A program made the translations under genes and the position numbers. Below the pieces are notes generated by a model, which worked only from the letters and a program-made list of their open reading frames with translations, did not search any database and was not told the DNA's origin. A stretch of 64,000 nucleotides of DNA from Straminergon stramineum (Eukaryota; Streptophyta; Bryopsida; Hypnales; Calliergonaceae), in NCBI GenBank assembly GCA_963920665.1, contig OY987266.1:8809001-8873000 (forward strand), read 5' to 3'. Shown one piece after another: positions 12,583-25,732 of the stretch; position 1 is the first letter of the stretch, and each line of letters opens with the position of its first letter.

Positions 12583-13816
12583 CACTAGAAGAAAAACATA
12601 TATGCCACAACCGACTAAAATGCAACTAAGTGTCTTATGCAACTATCTTGTGATTGTAGCTCTCTCTATTTGCACCAAATTCTTACGTCATTGTTTGACA
12701 TCATTTTTATACATCAATAGTACAATGTTTAGTTGCAAAGTAGTTGTAGAATGTAGTGAATACATTGTTTAGTTGCATAGCAATCATAGAATGAAGTGTA
12801 GGATTACAAGAGTTGTAATAGAGTTCAAATCCAAAATGAATGTGAATTATTCTTCATCTAATATTCACCATAATTGTCGATGTGGATAAGTCTATGCTCT
12901 GTAGAATCCACCGTGTCAATCTACTGTAGTAACAAACAACTAGGAAACGACTAGAAAGCAACTGCAATTGTGAAATGAGGCTAGTTATTTCTTGGTCAAT
13001 TTTTCATTGTTTTTTAGTCAATTCCTAGTTGTTTCCTAGTTATATTAGAGTTGTTTATTAGTCATTTTTTAGTTGTTTTCAAAGTCATTTCCTGGTTGTC
13101 TTATACCAATTGTACCATATTAGTTGTGAAGAGTATCATTAGGTTGGACATATAAGATATGTAAGTTGTTGTATTCTAATGTAATAAATTTTGTCAATAT
13201 AATTCAAAAATTTCTATATTTTATAGATTTCCACATTTTGTAGATTTCTATAGTGTGTAGATTTCAACAATTTGTAGATTCTAAAAATATTTAAAATCCA
13301 AATGTTTTTAAAACTTGTGAAATTGTAGAATTTTTGAAACCAGTGAAATCTATTAAATACCAATATTATAATTTCTGAAATTAAAAAAAAACAAAAAAAC
13401 TAGATGTGAAATCTACAAATCCATGAATCATTGAGATTAAAATTTCAAAATCTACAAATCTACAATTCCTGGACATATTGCAAATGAGTCATAGATAAGT
13501 CACAATGAAGCCCGATAAGTGAGTTGCAAACAAGTCATATATTAGTTGCAAATGAGTTGGCAATAAGTTGCACACTCTTCAATTGAGTGACCGACTTCAC
13601 GTTGTAGCAAATACCGCATAAGCAGCCAAGTCAAAAAAAGTTCATCGATGAAGTTCTAAGTAGGTTGCTGCAACTTACAACTATAATCTTACATGCAAAT
13701 TGTCCACTGCAACTAGGGGCTCTAAATTAGCACCAATCGCAAAATGTCTTATACAACTCAAAACCAATTGTTTTTTGCAGTCACAAAACAGAAAAATTCC
13801 TCATGTTCTTCTAATG
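12583..13816. mobile_element. Non-autonomous CACTA-type transposon (1234 bp)
   Basis: The left end reads CACTAGAAGAAAAAC. The right end, read in reverse complement, is CATTAGAAGAAC, a terminal repeat of about 11 bp with one mismatch. The flanking CTA (12580-12582 and 13817-13819) is a 3-bp target duplication, as expected for CACTA/En-Spm elements. The duplicated segment near 30760 lacks the insert and runs aagta-gtg-ctatgtgcta directly. Inside are many short motifs of the type gttgcaa/ttgcaac near both ends, resembling CACTA subterminal repeats. A self-complementary stretch (tttgtagattt repeats at about 13230-13280 against aaatctacaaa at about 13408-13460) is also present. No transposase ORF. 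Confidence 0.82.
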
Positions 13817-13819
13817 CTA

Positions 13820-14960
13820 TGTGCTAATAAAAAAATAATGCAAAAGGATTATGTCTATCGATGGCTTAAAACTCAACATGCAAGAAAATTAGGTGAGTGA
13901 AAATGGATCTTGTAAGTTTTGAGACTCAAAACTCACATGGATAGAGACCTAGAGACCAATATTGATCACCATGAGCATGTCAAGATTAGTTAATGAATAA
14001 TTTAATGTGAATGGCAAAGTTGAATTGAAATTCTTCTCTTGAATAAATATTCTCCTTTTCAATTTCCCAAGCCCTAAATCCTAAACATTGCTCAATAATG
14101 TTACAAACCATGGGCACTCTCATAAGGAATTACTCATTCATTGAGACACTAGTCAATAACACAACACATACAATGTACTCTAGTGCACTCCACAATGCAC
14201 ACAATGTCATCCACAACACCAAAATCTACTCAAAAGTTAAAGTAACCATGATCTAAACTTACCCCTAAATGACATAATAACTTCACCTAAGTCTCTCTAA
14301 TTCTACATTATACCACCCACGAGCTCACTTAAGGTTTAATAGGTCTAGAATGACTTGATACATGAATGCTACCCAATTCAAAAAAAAGATTTAAGGAAAA
14401 GAAAGGTTTGTACAACTTGAGGGCATCTAGCTCCTTATCTTGCATTTTCTTGTGTAGGAATTGCACAAAGCACAATCCTACCAACAATTGCAATGCATCT
14501 ACACTTTCACAACCCACATTGGACTTTCATCATTAATTTGCATCAATTGACCTTGATGCATCCATTGCACTTGTAGCAAAGCTTTTTGGAGCTCATCCTC
14601 AAATGAGGAGAAGACTAGGAAGTAGAACACAATTGTTCACATGGGTTGGTCTAGAGTTGGGAAGCATTAAAGTGAAAATGGACAACTTCTAAAAAGACTA
14701 GCACTTCTCCAAAACCTCACAACGATACCAATCTTAATTGTTATAGCTTTGTGCAATTCAATGTTACAAATTTAGCACTTGAAAACACAGGAATCTACTG
14801 AATAGGACCATATAAAAGTGCAAACTAAGTATTGCTAGAGTAGACCTAGACCTCTAGGAGTATGAATGGAAGCTCGAGGGTACATATTTATAGTTGAGCT
14901 ACTAGGCCTTTGCTGTATTGAAATGATAGACAAATCTAATTCAGGTTCGCAAAATTCAAT
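13820..14960. repeat. Continuation of duplicated kinase 3' flank
   Basis: This is colinear with 30763-31950 across the CACTA insertion, for example ggatcttgtaagttttgagactcaaa and tcatgatctaaactaaccccta-like text. No reading frame is conserved between the two copies and no gene is supported. Confidence 0.65.
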
Positions 14961-14964
14961 ATTA

Positions 14965-15718
14965 GGGTGATTGCAAGAAACACTTGTCCTATTTTTTGTC
15001 CCCTTGCCCTTGAACAAGTGGTTTTTTGGTCATAACTTTTGTATTGTAAGTCCGTTTGTCTTGAAATTTGGAATGAAGGTACACATAAAAGTTTCACACA
15101 TTCTCTAATTTTTTGGTTTCTAAAAAAATTACTTTACTATTTTTAAGGTGCCCCTGATTGGGTGTCTACCTTGGCCATTTTGGTAGGGTTTTGGTTTGAT
15201 GTTGTATCCAAAAATGCGAACTAGAAGCCACAAATTGGAGAAGCTGGAGGTGTACTTGCATTCCAATGATGGATGAAGAGTTTTTTTGCAAAACACCTTT
15301 GTGTGAGGTGTTTATATGGGGCCAAAGTGATCCTTGTTCACGCACATTTTTTAGGCAAGAGAAAGTTTTCCTTGAAGAAATTTTTGGTGCAATTCGAGAA
15401 CAAGCTTGTCTATAAAAAAAAAGGCTTTTTTTATGGGAATTTTTTGAATTTTTCTTGAATTACTAAAAATGAAAAGGTCCATAGACCCTTTTTCTATTAT
15501 TTTCTGCTCCTAGTGACTTCTATAGCACTCCATAGAAGTCTATAGTACTACATAGCACTGAATCAAAGGTATAGATCTGCAAGCACCCCAAATCAACGGT
15601 TGACATTTGTAGGCGCACATTGACTCACGGAGTTGATAGTGGTCCATAGTACTGCCATTCCTACAACCAGAAATTGTGTTTTTGAGCCCAAAATGTGAAC
15701 TGCTTCTTGCAATCACCC
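14965..15718. mobile_element. Non-autonomous DNA transposon, family C copy 1 (754 bp)
   Basis: The left terminus GGGTGATTGCAAGAA is mirrored at the right end by TTCTTGCAATCACCC. Both sides are flanked by ATTA (14961-14964 and 15719-15722), a 4-bp target duplication. The duplicated segment at about 31940-31960 reads aattcaatatgagcaagg with no insert, so this copy arrived after the duplication. It has no coding capacity. The phrase ggtcataacttttgtatt inside recurs in other families in the window. Confidence 0.8.
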
Positions 15719-15722
15719 ATTA

Positions 15723-16273
15723 ATTAACAATGAGAAAACTAAGATACCTCGAGCATTTACTACAAAGGAAACTAGATTTGTCGATCTTGCTTGAGATTCC
15801 AAGATTGAAGAGAACCCTTTGAATCTTAGCAATAATGAGGGCTCTTTACCAAAAGCTTGCTCTCAGGGTTTTCAACAACATTTATGCCACATCATGACTT
15901 TAGGATGTCATAACAAATGATAGGATTTAAAGGATCATGACTTGAAGTCCATCATGATAGTCTACACTAACTATTTGGTTGGAATATCATTAAATTAGAC
16001 ATAAATTAGACTAACATGTTAGAAAGTAGTGATATATTTGATTTCCATCCACGGTTGTCCTAAATAGTGAAAAATCAATCCTAAAATGTTTAGAGTTTAG
16101 GGTTGTTAGGATTTTGATGGAATCTCCATGTGTCATGATGTGAAAAATCAATGTCACAACATGATAAACAACCCTACTTGTTGTCGCACCAATGTAGTTG
16201 CAACTAATTCTCTACTCCTAACAACACCCACCACAAGAAGTTATATCCTTTTGTTGTTTCAATATTCAAAGTA
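15723..16273. repeat. Duplicated flank preceding block P copy 2
   Basis: The sequence is similar to 31960-32337, for example the runs around gatcttgcttgagat(t/g)ccaagattga and catcatgatag. It joins directly to block P copy 2. No gene. Confidence 0.55.
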
Positions 16274-17583
16274 TCAAGGACAAAGAAAAATACCTAAGAG
16301 CATGGGGTCCTCCACATAAATCATATCCAAATTTCTTTTGTTGTAAATGACAAAGTAATGTGCAACTGATGGAAAATTAAATCAATAGAATGTAGACAAT
16401 TTCATTGATGTATTGGTGACCCCCGCTCATGCATAGATGCCAAGATACTAACAAGTCTATGCCAAGGATTCTAACATCTCACTAATAGTAAGTTAACAAC
16501 AATGCATAATTACACTAACGTCAAGTTCACAACATACTCATCCCTCTTACATGAACTCCAATGAGGATTTCACGAATCTAACACTTGTTAGCTTGACAAG
16601 AAAAAATTTGCCAATCTAATTGTGATGAATGTCTTGGCAACACGTATTTGCCAACGAGATAATAGAATCGACTTCCATGCATTTCCATAGGAATATTGTC
16701 CTGCCATCAGTGAACTGAACTTCCCGTGCAAAAAGGGAACAGAAGTCTCTTCCCCACCAACTGGAAGGGCATTGTCTTCTAAATCAATGAAGCACTGCAC
16801 CCACCCAGACATGGGAGCCATGAAATGAGCTACCATGAGTTTCAGAGCGGGCATGTCTTCTATTTTGGATCCTCAATGTGGAAATCTGAAACAACTGCAG
16901 CAATACGTGTACATGGGAAATTAAACCAGAGTTTAGAGCTGTGCTTCCTTGATGATTATGAGGCATGATCATCAGGACCAAAACTGAACTCCAAATCCAG
17001 TTGATCAAGCATAGCAAAGGAACATGGATAGAAGATCTGCCCTATCTACTTGGGTCCATTTCTGTAGTACATCAAACTTCAAGAGAAAATTCAATTAAAC
17101 TACAAAAGATCACACAAGAATTGGTACATCACAAAAAAGCCATGAATTTCAACAGTTCTCCACGAATTCACATCCATTTTGGGTTGTTTTCATGCATGTG
17201 CAAATGCACAAGCAATAAAGCTTAAGAGGATCAATGGAGGAACCCTCAACTTTGGAAAGTACATCAGGATTGGAATTTCACTTGAGAGGAGCAATGTGAA
17301 TTAGACCTAAAATTTCTGATTGTCATACTCCTCTTGCTAGACATCCTCTTGGTAGTTTAGCCATCAACCTGAGAAGCCTGCACTTTCATTTCATTGGTAA
17401 GGTAAAGAACAATCAGGTTTATTTATACACAAGAAAGTACTAACCTCAACAAAGTGGATCCACTGAGCTATGGATGTACAGAAACTCAAGCTATTCGTAT
17501 TCGATTTCTCAAAGCTCAAAGAATCAACACATGCAATCACGCTCGCAAAGGAGCTTCGGAATGATTCTCTGCCCGAGACCCGA
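16274..17583. repeat. Duplicated noncoding block P, copy 2
   Basis: This is a close copy of 1-1295, with the third copy at 32338. Copy 2 preserves the end better and reads gattctctgcccgagacc, also seen in copy 3 near 33020. No conserved ORF. From 17584 to 17911 there is AT-rich sequence in which I see nothing. Confidence 0.75.
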
Positions 17584-17911
17584 AGTGGCCCAAGCTCAAA
17601 ATCAAAAGTCCACTTTCCAAACCTCAAAATAGATTATCAGAGTACTATTTCTAATCAGATTTCTATTGATCAAATAATGTACTAGGATTTTTTTTCAAAT
17701 GGATCCGATGGAGATAATACGCTTTAAAAATTCATGAACTAAAATCTTTCATGCAAAAGTCATTTTAATATTTAAAATATGGCACCGTATGTAGAATATG
17801 TGACCATTTTGCAACTTCTTTGACATGCAGGAGGTGCAATAATGATCTAAATTGGCAGTGTCATGTTTCATTGGATTCAACTCCCCATAAATTGACAAAC
17901 TTGTGTAATTG

Positions 17912-19800
17912 ATGTATATGTCAATTCATGCACCTTGTATGTTAAATATACAAAAAAAATACCATATTGCAACCTAAATAATTCGGCTTCTCAAACTTCT
18001 AAGGATTAACCTTGGCAAGATGATAAGGCCCTAGAGTGACTGATGGATAACTTTCAAGATTATTGCAGAAATTAAGAATTCTCCTGTTGGTTCAAAAAAT
18101 GGGATCAATTTTGACAAAGTTCCTTGGTGATAGGTCTTCTCTTCTCATGGTTAGGGACCCATGGGTAGTCTAAATTCTTGAAATTATAAAGATGTATTAT
18201 AAAATGCAACTTAGAAGAATAAATCGATGATGACTTCCAAACAAAATTGATAATTTAACATATAATTATCCAAACAATTAGGTCATATCCTATCCTATCC
18301 AATATTTTTCAATGAATTTTGAAGCCAAAAATTGATAATTCCTTCTAATATGGATAATGATAGATTGAATATTTGCAGTTTCCTAATAAATTTTTTTACC
18401 TGCAATTCAAAATATTAAAATCTCATTACAGTGATGATGTAAGATTTTTATTTGGCTTATTTGTTGAAGTAGTTAAAAAAGATCCATTTGTTGAATTGAA
18501 AAAACTATATATTTAGGCCAAACCTACTTTTGCCCCTTGAAATATAACACAAGAATATTCAATCATTTAGATGGATGGAAAAAACTAGTTCTATGTGTTG
18601 AGGGGCAATTGTACACTATGTTGGACTAAAATTGGCAAAAATACATCCATAAAAGTCCATTTCATATTTTTCATATAATCCCTAAATTTTTAGATTTTTT
18701 TTCTATAATTTTTTGATAGTGTGTTAAAGAAAAAGATGAAAAAATTTCCTTGAAATTTCTTTTGTATATATAATTCAAAGATGACATCAAATTTTGATTT
18801 ATTTCAACAAATTGTAGAAATGAAGATAATGAAAATTAAGCCTTATGGAACTAGACCATCCTTAGAAATACTAATTACAATTATTTCTATAAGATAGATT
18901 TATCTAAAGTTGATTTTAAGTATGTCTAATGTATCCCCCCAAATCAATACTATTTCTGATAAAATAATGATACAAAATAGTCCATTTCTACAAATCTAAA
19001 GATACAACTCTTCATATTTTAAACCAAAACATTCGATTACACATATATCTATTTGAATATAATTCCTTCTTTCGCAAAAATTTGAATTCTTAATAGATCA
19101 ATGAGTCCTTATCTTTAATGTTGTGGACTTTAACAATATGTAAAGAGTACATTTCAAAGTCCTTTACAAATAGAGTGTAAACAATTTTGCAAAGATTGAT
19201 TTTTTATTTAATAGATAATTAAGTATACATCATTAATATGTATCCTTTTATATGTTCTATGACTTGCATATTTTTTAATTACAAGAATTTTTAAAAAAAC
19301 TACTGAAATAAGGACTCTAACAGTCCATATTGATACATCATAGTGTGCATTTGCCCTGAGGATATATTTGCATTCATTTGTTGTTTGAAATTTGAATGTT
19401 TGGATAGTCCTTTAGGGGTGAAAGTTTTAGAAAGACCAATTTGGGATGCAACATGTTGTTCTCATGTATTTGACATAGAAGGTGGATGACTTGGGGTAAG
19501 TGGTAGTGAATAGATTTTGTATTCCTGCCAATGATGCATGGCACCGACTCCCTATTTGAATCATTTTTGCACATCCAACATGTCTTAGAAACTACCAAAT
19601 GATCACATATTCTTTGTGTATGATAAAGTATTTGAGCATTTTAAGGTGTAAGTTTTAAAGTGAGATTCAAATAAAAGATGCTAATAGTTAAATTATCAAT
19701 CAATGGATGTCTTGCCATATTTTAATACTCCATACAAAATTTGTTTTTTAGGAGTCAAATAGGATCTAGCTGGGAATACGACCCAGTTCCCCACAGGCAT
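17912..19800. repeat. Dispersed repeat family A, copy 2
   Basis: This is the longest copy of family A. It contains extra AT-rich sequence from about 18600 to 19370 that the other copies lack, so it probably carries a nested insertion. The left part has ggattaaccttgg at about 18003. Near 19411 the text tcctttaggggtgaa resembles a TTAA-element right terminus with one change. No gene. Confidence 0.55.
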
Positions 19801-22665
19801 CTATTAAGCATTAATCACAACAATTCAGTAATTACAGTTGGGATATGCTTCAAAATGGAAGCCCAGCATTCTAAGCAGGTCATTCTGCAAAGCAAGTCTT
19901 TTCACAGTGATTTGCCTTAGGTAGTCAGAATTAAAACATACATCTTCCCATTGTTGTCCCTATGAAAAGAAAATTGAATCCAAGTGGATGCTAATGTGAA
20001 TTTGTGAAGTCTCCACATGGAAGCAATGATAATTTAAAAGTGTTAGATTGATGAAAGTTTAATGAATGGACCTTTTGCCATGTGTATAAATTGGTTCAGT
20101 GTATTCATGGAATTCACAAGATCTTCACTTTTCAACTCCATTTCAGTACTTTTGATCTTAATTCCATACAATGTGTTCAAATGCAACTTAAAATAAAAAA
20201 TTTACTAAGAATGATGTGTGCACCCATAAATTTTCATGTCCAAATGATATGCAACACCTACATTGGAACCCAAAAGCGACACACAGATTAGATGTGCTTA
20301 ATCAAAAATTGAAGGCAATGAGAGCCTAGGGTCAATATAGGTATACCTATAAACAATGCTTTGCAAATGCATAATTTTTTCATTCCACTATCCAAATATT
20401 GCTTTCTAAAGTGAGTTGGAATCTTCCTTCACTTGCCAATGTCATGCAATAAAATAACAAATGTTTAATAATAGGGAATATGTTAAGGTTCTATATATTA
20501 CTATTGGTGGCAAATATGGTTGTAATTACATTACATTTGCTTTCATAGACCAAGAGTAGGGTCACAAATTGGGTTGGGTCCATTTTGGGTTTGTTTAGTG
20601 TACAACTTAGTTTGTTTAATCTTCCTATAACATGTTGCAAGCTTAGTGCTGCTTGTTTGGTTTGATTTACCAATTGATGATTGTTGACAATTCACTCCAA
20701 CTTAGGGTATCGCTAGCATTACGTCAAATATGCCTAACCCGGTGTTTCTTGGATGTAAAGTGAACAATGAATGCTTGATCCCACCAAAATATTCTTTTTG
20801 GCATGCCAAAATTTGTGATTTTGCAAAGGACAATATATAACAAATAGTTCATTGGATTAACAATGATGGAGATTTGTTTGCTTTGAGCCATTAGGAGCCT
20901 TGTAGTTAGTTGAAAGACAAAATAGTGAGTTGTATTGGCGGGACATATAAGAATTTGTTGTAGCAAAATAGTGTTTCACATATTTCTCTAGATGATACTT
21001 CCCTATATTGTCAGAGATGCTCTTAATAGTTTAGTATGCACATTCAATACAATTAGTAGGTATAGAATCTTGACTTTTGTTCCACAAAGATTAATTAGAA
21101 AAGTGTTTAAAAATGCATATTTCCATACTCTATTATGCACAATTTTTGAAACAAGTGGTCTACATTGACAATATAAACCATCATCAAAAAATGGGCTATT
21201 CATTTCTCGAGCAGATCATTCTTTGTAATCCCTTTCTAGTGGAAAGAATTGCCATAATTAGGAATTTGGGGTTCCTCATGTGCCCTAATGAATAATCTAC
21301 ACAACATTTGCTCAATTTTCATTTATTTTTACATTTTCCATCAGTGGTTTAGGGTTGGGCAATCCCTTTCTTATCAAGATTCATCGCAGAGAAGGAGAGA
21401 GTTCAGCGAAGTAGTTGCGGCATCAAGTTAAAAATCAGTATTTAAAAATTGTCGAAACTCTTGAATGGAAGTCTCTTTTGAGCTCTGGGACACTTGAGAT
21501 GGAATTTTGGGGCGATTGCCAAAAAACCCAGTACTGTTGAATTTACACCTTGCATAGAGAGTTGTTTTCAAAGCACAACTTTGAGAATTATAATGATGAT
21601 ACACTAAGTTATCCACCCAAAAGACAGTACACCTCCTTGTGTTTGCATTAGTTACCCCCCCTTCCAATGCCAAAAATCCCAGACCGTTGCTTCTTTTTTT
21701 TTAAAAATGCTTCGCCCCTTGAATGTAGTCGATTGCTTAAATAATCACAAGCTATTGATTTTAAGATATGATCTGAGCCATCCAAATACAGAATTCAGAA
21801 TAGAATATTAGATACAATACAAATATAGATATGGTACATATACAATACATATTACGGATATTCTATGTATAGATAACATATATGTATACATATACAATAC
21901 AAATACTTAGGGAGATATCTCATATTGAATGCCATCACTATGTCACATAAAAATTACAAAAAGGTGGGGAAGGGAGAACGAGTTTGCACTGAAATGAACT
22001 TAATTAAATTATAATTGAAAAAAAGTGGTGGTGGTGGTAAGAGGGTTAACTAAATTGAATTTAAATAATAATGAATTTAACATAGGTTTGTCTTTAGGGT
22101 GGATGTCTCTTTTGTCAATATCCACCCAAAAGTTACAGAACCCACATGTATATATATTTGAGTTTCATAGGTAAAAGGTGGATTTGGCCATTTTGAAATT
22201 CATTGGGTAGGGAATATTGATTCTTGAAAAATATGTCATTACTAGTGAAAACATCAGGTTGTCAAGACTAGAGAAATGACCTACCAAAAAGTGTATATGA
22301 CAAACTTAGACAAGGTTTGAGTTTTCTTGTGGTCATTTCTTTCAATGCATATTTGTGTTTTTAGAGGTTTGGAGTATTATTGATTAATCATTATGTGGAA
22401 TTTGGAGTAGAAATATCAAGAAGATGGTCTTGAAGTACACTAGTATGTAGATATTGTATAGAAGAATTAAAGAATGATTAATTCTTTGTTGTATAGAAGT
22501 TTGCAAAGTGAGCTTCTTTTACATGCATTTTCAAACATGAGAAACATAGTTTAGTGGATCCTTTTGTGAATGACCATCTTGTTATAAAGGCCAATATTTT
22601 GTCCAAAATTATTGTGCAAATGAATATTATAGTAAGGTTACTACTACTAGAATAGTCCAAATTAA
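19801..22665. repeat. Duplicated blocks S copy 2 and adjoining noncoding sequence
   Basis: 19925-20700 matches 7440-8260, and 20925-21340 matches 6370-6790, reversed in order relative to copy 1. 21361-21670 is similar to 34100-34320, sharing agctctgggacacttgagatgg. At 21583-21600 (gagaattataatgatgat) lies the empty site of the TTAA element found at 34322-34893. An AT-rich run rich in tacaatac and atatgtataca occupies about 21785-21905. No gene. Confidence 0.5.
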
Positions 22666-23970
22666 GGGTGATTGCAGGAAACAGTTGTACATTATTTGTT
22701 GCGTCTCTACTTATGTACATTGGAGAAAAAAATTTGGAAAAAAATATTCAAAAATCAAGAAAAATATGGAATATTAGTAGAACACCAACAAATAATTTAC
22801 TCCTCCAATTTCAACCCTAGAAAAGTACATTATAAAGTTACGCACAAAATAGAGAAATGAAAAACTATAAGATAAAAGATATTTTCATGTTTACATTTCA
22901 AAAAATAGAAAAAAACTTTCAAAAGATTATCATAAAAATTGTCATTTTTTTCAAACTAAAGGAAATTCTAATCAACTAATTACATCTGCATGAAAGATAA
23001 CTTAACGATCCTTGACTACTTGAGTTGATACATAGACAATATACTTTGAGCACGTGTGCATGATGGAGAAATATTATCTTTGAAAAAGCATTTGGTCACT
23101 TCATGTAATCCTTCTAGGTAACCTCACATCCAGATTTTTGCTTCTAATTTATTTTTTGGGTTCCAAAATAGTAATATCCCACTTCCCCCAATGATTAGAG
23201 TGACATATAATTGGGAGTATTTTTGATGAATATTTTTGATGAATATTTTTGATGACATATTTTGGGACATTGAATTCTAGCAAAGACAATAAGTACTTTG
23301 ACGTTTTAATTTGTAGAAAATATGAAAAATAATTTTCAACAAAACTAAAAATTGGCCATTTTGGAGGACTTCTTGATGATGAGATTTGAGAAAAAAAAAT
23401 GAGTTCAAAACTATCTCTATTGTTTAGAATTGTGCGCGCAAGAGAGGCCTATTTGCACAAATGTGGAGGATATAAAATAATGAATTTTTAGATTTCCTTT
23501 GGTAGGCACATGTATACCTGCAAAAATAATATATCGTAGAAATTTCAGCTGAAAATCACTAATTTAAACCACTCAATAATATAAAAAAACCCTAAACATC
23601 AAAGTGTGACAAATTACCAAAATTGACTTTTAAATATACAATGATTTTTAAAATTTTAAGAAAAATTAAGGGATACAATAACAAGAAAAATATCTAGAAA
23701 TAGATATTTTGGTTTTGGAATTGGATTCATAATTCAAAAGTTATAGCGCTCCAAAAAAAACCCGTAATGAAACTGGCAGGTGTTTCTTGAAATCACCCAA
23801 AATTATTTTTGATAAATATGAAAAATTAATGAATGTATATAACAATCTTGTGTACCTTGGGTGAGAATTTCAAATCTCTTAAAGGTATAATGCAAAAGTT
23901 ATGGCCCAAAATCAAATTACCCTACAAACTGTGATACAAAATAGTACAAGTATTTCTTGCAAATCACTCC
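22666..23970. mobile_element. Family C transposon, copy 2 (composite)
   Basis: It starts GGGTGATTGCAGGAAACAG at 22666. One candidate right end (tttcttgaaatcaccc) is at 23798 and a second (tttcttgcaaatcactcc) at about 23970. The related copy at 35452-36148 pairs the same left end with the second right end, so copy 2 probably contains a nested insertion. A short tandem (gaatatttttgat, about three units) occurs near 23222-23255. No ORF. Confidence 0.6.
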
Positions 23971-24491
23971 AAAAATCTAATTAAACACTTCTTTGTGTGA
24001 TATATAGCACAACATTTACTACATCATTAGGGAAAATTTGAGGGTTGTACATGTCTATGAGTTCCCAGGTTGTGGGGAATGTAGGAATTGCACCACTAGT
24101 GCAATTTGACATGGCCGAGATCATGCCACGTCAAAATAATAATAATAATAATTTCAACTTCTTTTTGCATTTCAAAACTAAGAATTTTAGGGTTTAGGGT
24201 TTTCCTTTTTGAACTAATTGACTTTTCAAAATTCCATGCCACAAATGAAATCAACCAATACAAAACAAGACTTAAGAACATACATACTTAGATTCATTTC
24301 TATGTCTAGTGGCCATTTATTCAACAATTCTCCCTCACCTTCCCAAAATAGCTCAAGAACAAGCATCCAACTTTAGGACAAAGTGCAATTGAACATGCTA
24401 TAATATATTGGCTTTCCTGGCTACATATGCTAAATTGTATTGTAGGTATTGAGAAGTTGTAAATTGATTGGGGTTATGCATGTTATGCTCT
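23971..24491. other. Noncoding AT-rich sequence
   Basis: No gene is supported. A trinucleotide run (aataataataataat) lies near 24136, and short ORFs overlap on both strands there with no recognisable content. Confidence 0.4.
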
Positions 24492-24495
24492 TCAA

Positions 24496-25728
24496 CCCCT
24501 AGAGGACCAAGGTCTTTTTTCTCTGAAAAAACACTCAAAATTGCTATTTCTATACCAAAGAGTAAAAGAAATTGGAAAACTGTAGTTTTTGCACATCTAA
24601 CCATAGGATCTTACACCTTATTATTATGAAAATATGTGGAACAGATTTCAGAAATTTTGGTTGTACACAGTGTAAGACATTTGCACTTAAAGTGAAGAAA
24701 ACAAGTTTTTCATCACAATGCGGGCTTGAGGATTTGATTTTGAACCTTCTTAACTTTCATTTTTTGCACTATAGAGTTATAATCTCTAAATCTTTGTGGT
24801 GGATAATTGAGTTGAGAGTCTAGGAAAGAAAAAAAAATACAAAAAAAAATTTAATTCTTATTCTTTAAGAAAGATTTAAAATAAAAGTAGGTATAAGATA
24901 GACGGAAAATCTAAATTATTAATATCTCTAAGATGAAATGAAAATACACAAATCCCAATGGTGAGATTGTTCTAGAAAGACAATTAAACCACGTGGACCT
25001 TTGTTTTTGAAAAATTGTAAAAATTGCATTCAAAACTGAATCCTATAAATTATTTTTTCAACAAGAAACTCTAATTGCCCCCAAAACAAGATTGTCCATA
25101 ACTTTCTCATAAGAAAACCAAATGGAATGAATTTAAGCTTTCCATGTAGAAAAACACATAATCTATTAGACAAAAATAAAATAAAGGTAGAAATAATTCA
25201 AATTTTGAATTTCTTTTCTATTGCCCCCTCTCCCAGTCTCACCTGTTTTGAGCTTATTTCAACATAACTTTTGTTCCAAGGTACCAAATGAAAAAAATTG
25301 TTTTCCAACAAAGATAATCAATTTTTCTATCTTGTTAAAAGTTTCAAAAAATTAGGACAAAAATTGAGACAGTAGTTACTTGCCCGATATTCCATTTATC
25401 TCCTGAAGGGACAATGGACTTTTAGAGATTAAGCTTATATGTTTTTTGATAACCAATTTTTAGGTTTGACATTTGAAAAGAGTATCAAAAGACTTCAAAT
25501 CACTTTCACAATTTTATCACCCTTGTGATCAAACATTATAATCTTTTAATCCACAAGTGATATTGTTGTGTTTTCTTTTCCCATGTGATCTGTAACATTT
25601 CTAGCTTGATTTTGTATGATTACAATTCCAAAACAAAAAAATTGATTAAACTTACCCAAATGTTACCTTTTTTGTTTCATTTAAAGCAAATTCCAAGAAA
25701 CTCAAAAAATACCATGGGCATTGAGGGG
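24496..25728. mobile_element. Probable TTAA-type non-autonomous transposon (1233 bp)
   Basis: The left end CCCCTAGAGGACCAAGG resembles the termini at 2790 and 34322. It is preceded by TCAA, a one-base variant of TTAA. The right end reads GAGGGG followed by TTAA at 25729-25732. Terminal symmetry is limited to about five or six bases at the right, so the pairing is tentative. The interior contains ccataactttctcat and similar phrases seen in other elements. No ORF. Confidence 0.4.
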
Positions 25729-25732
25729 TTAA

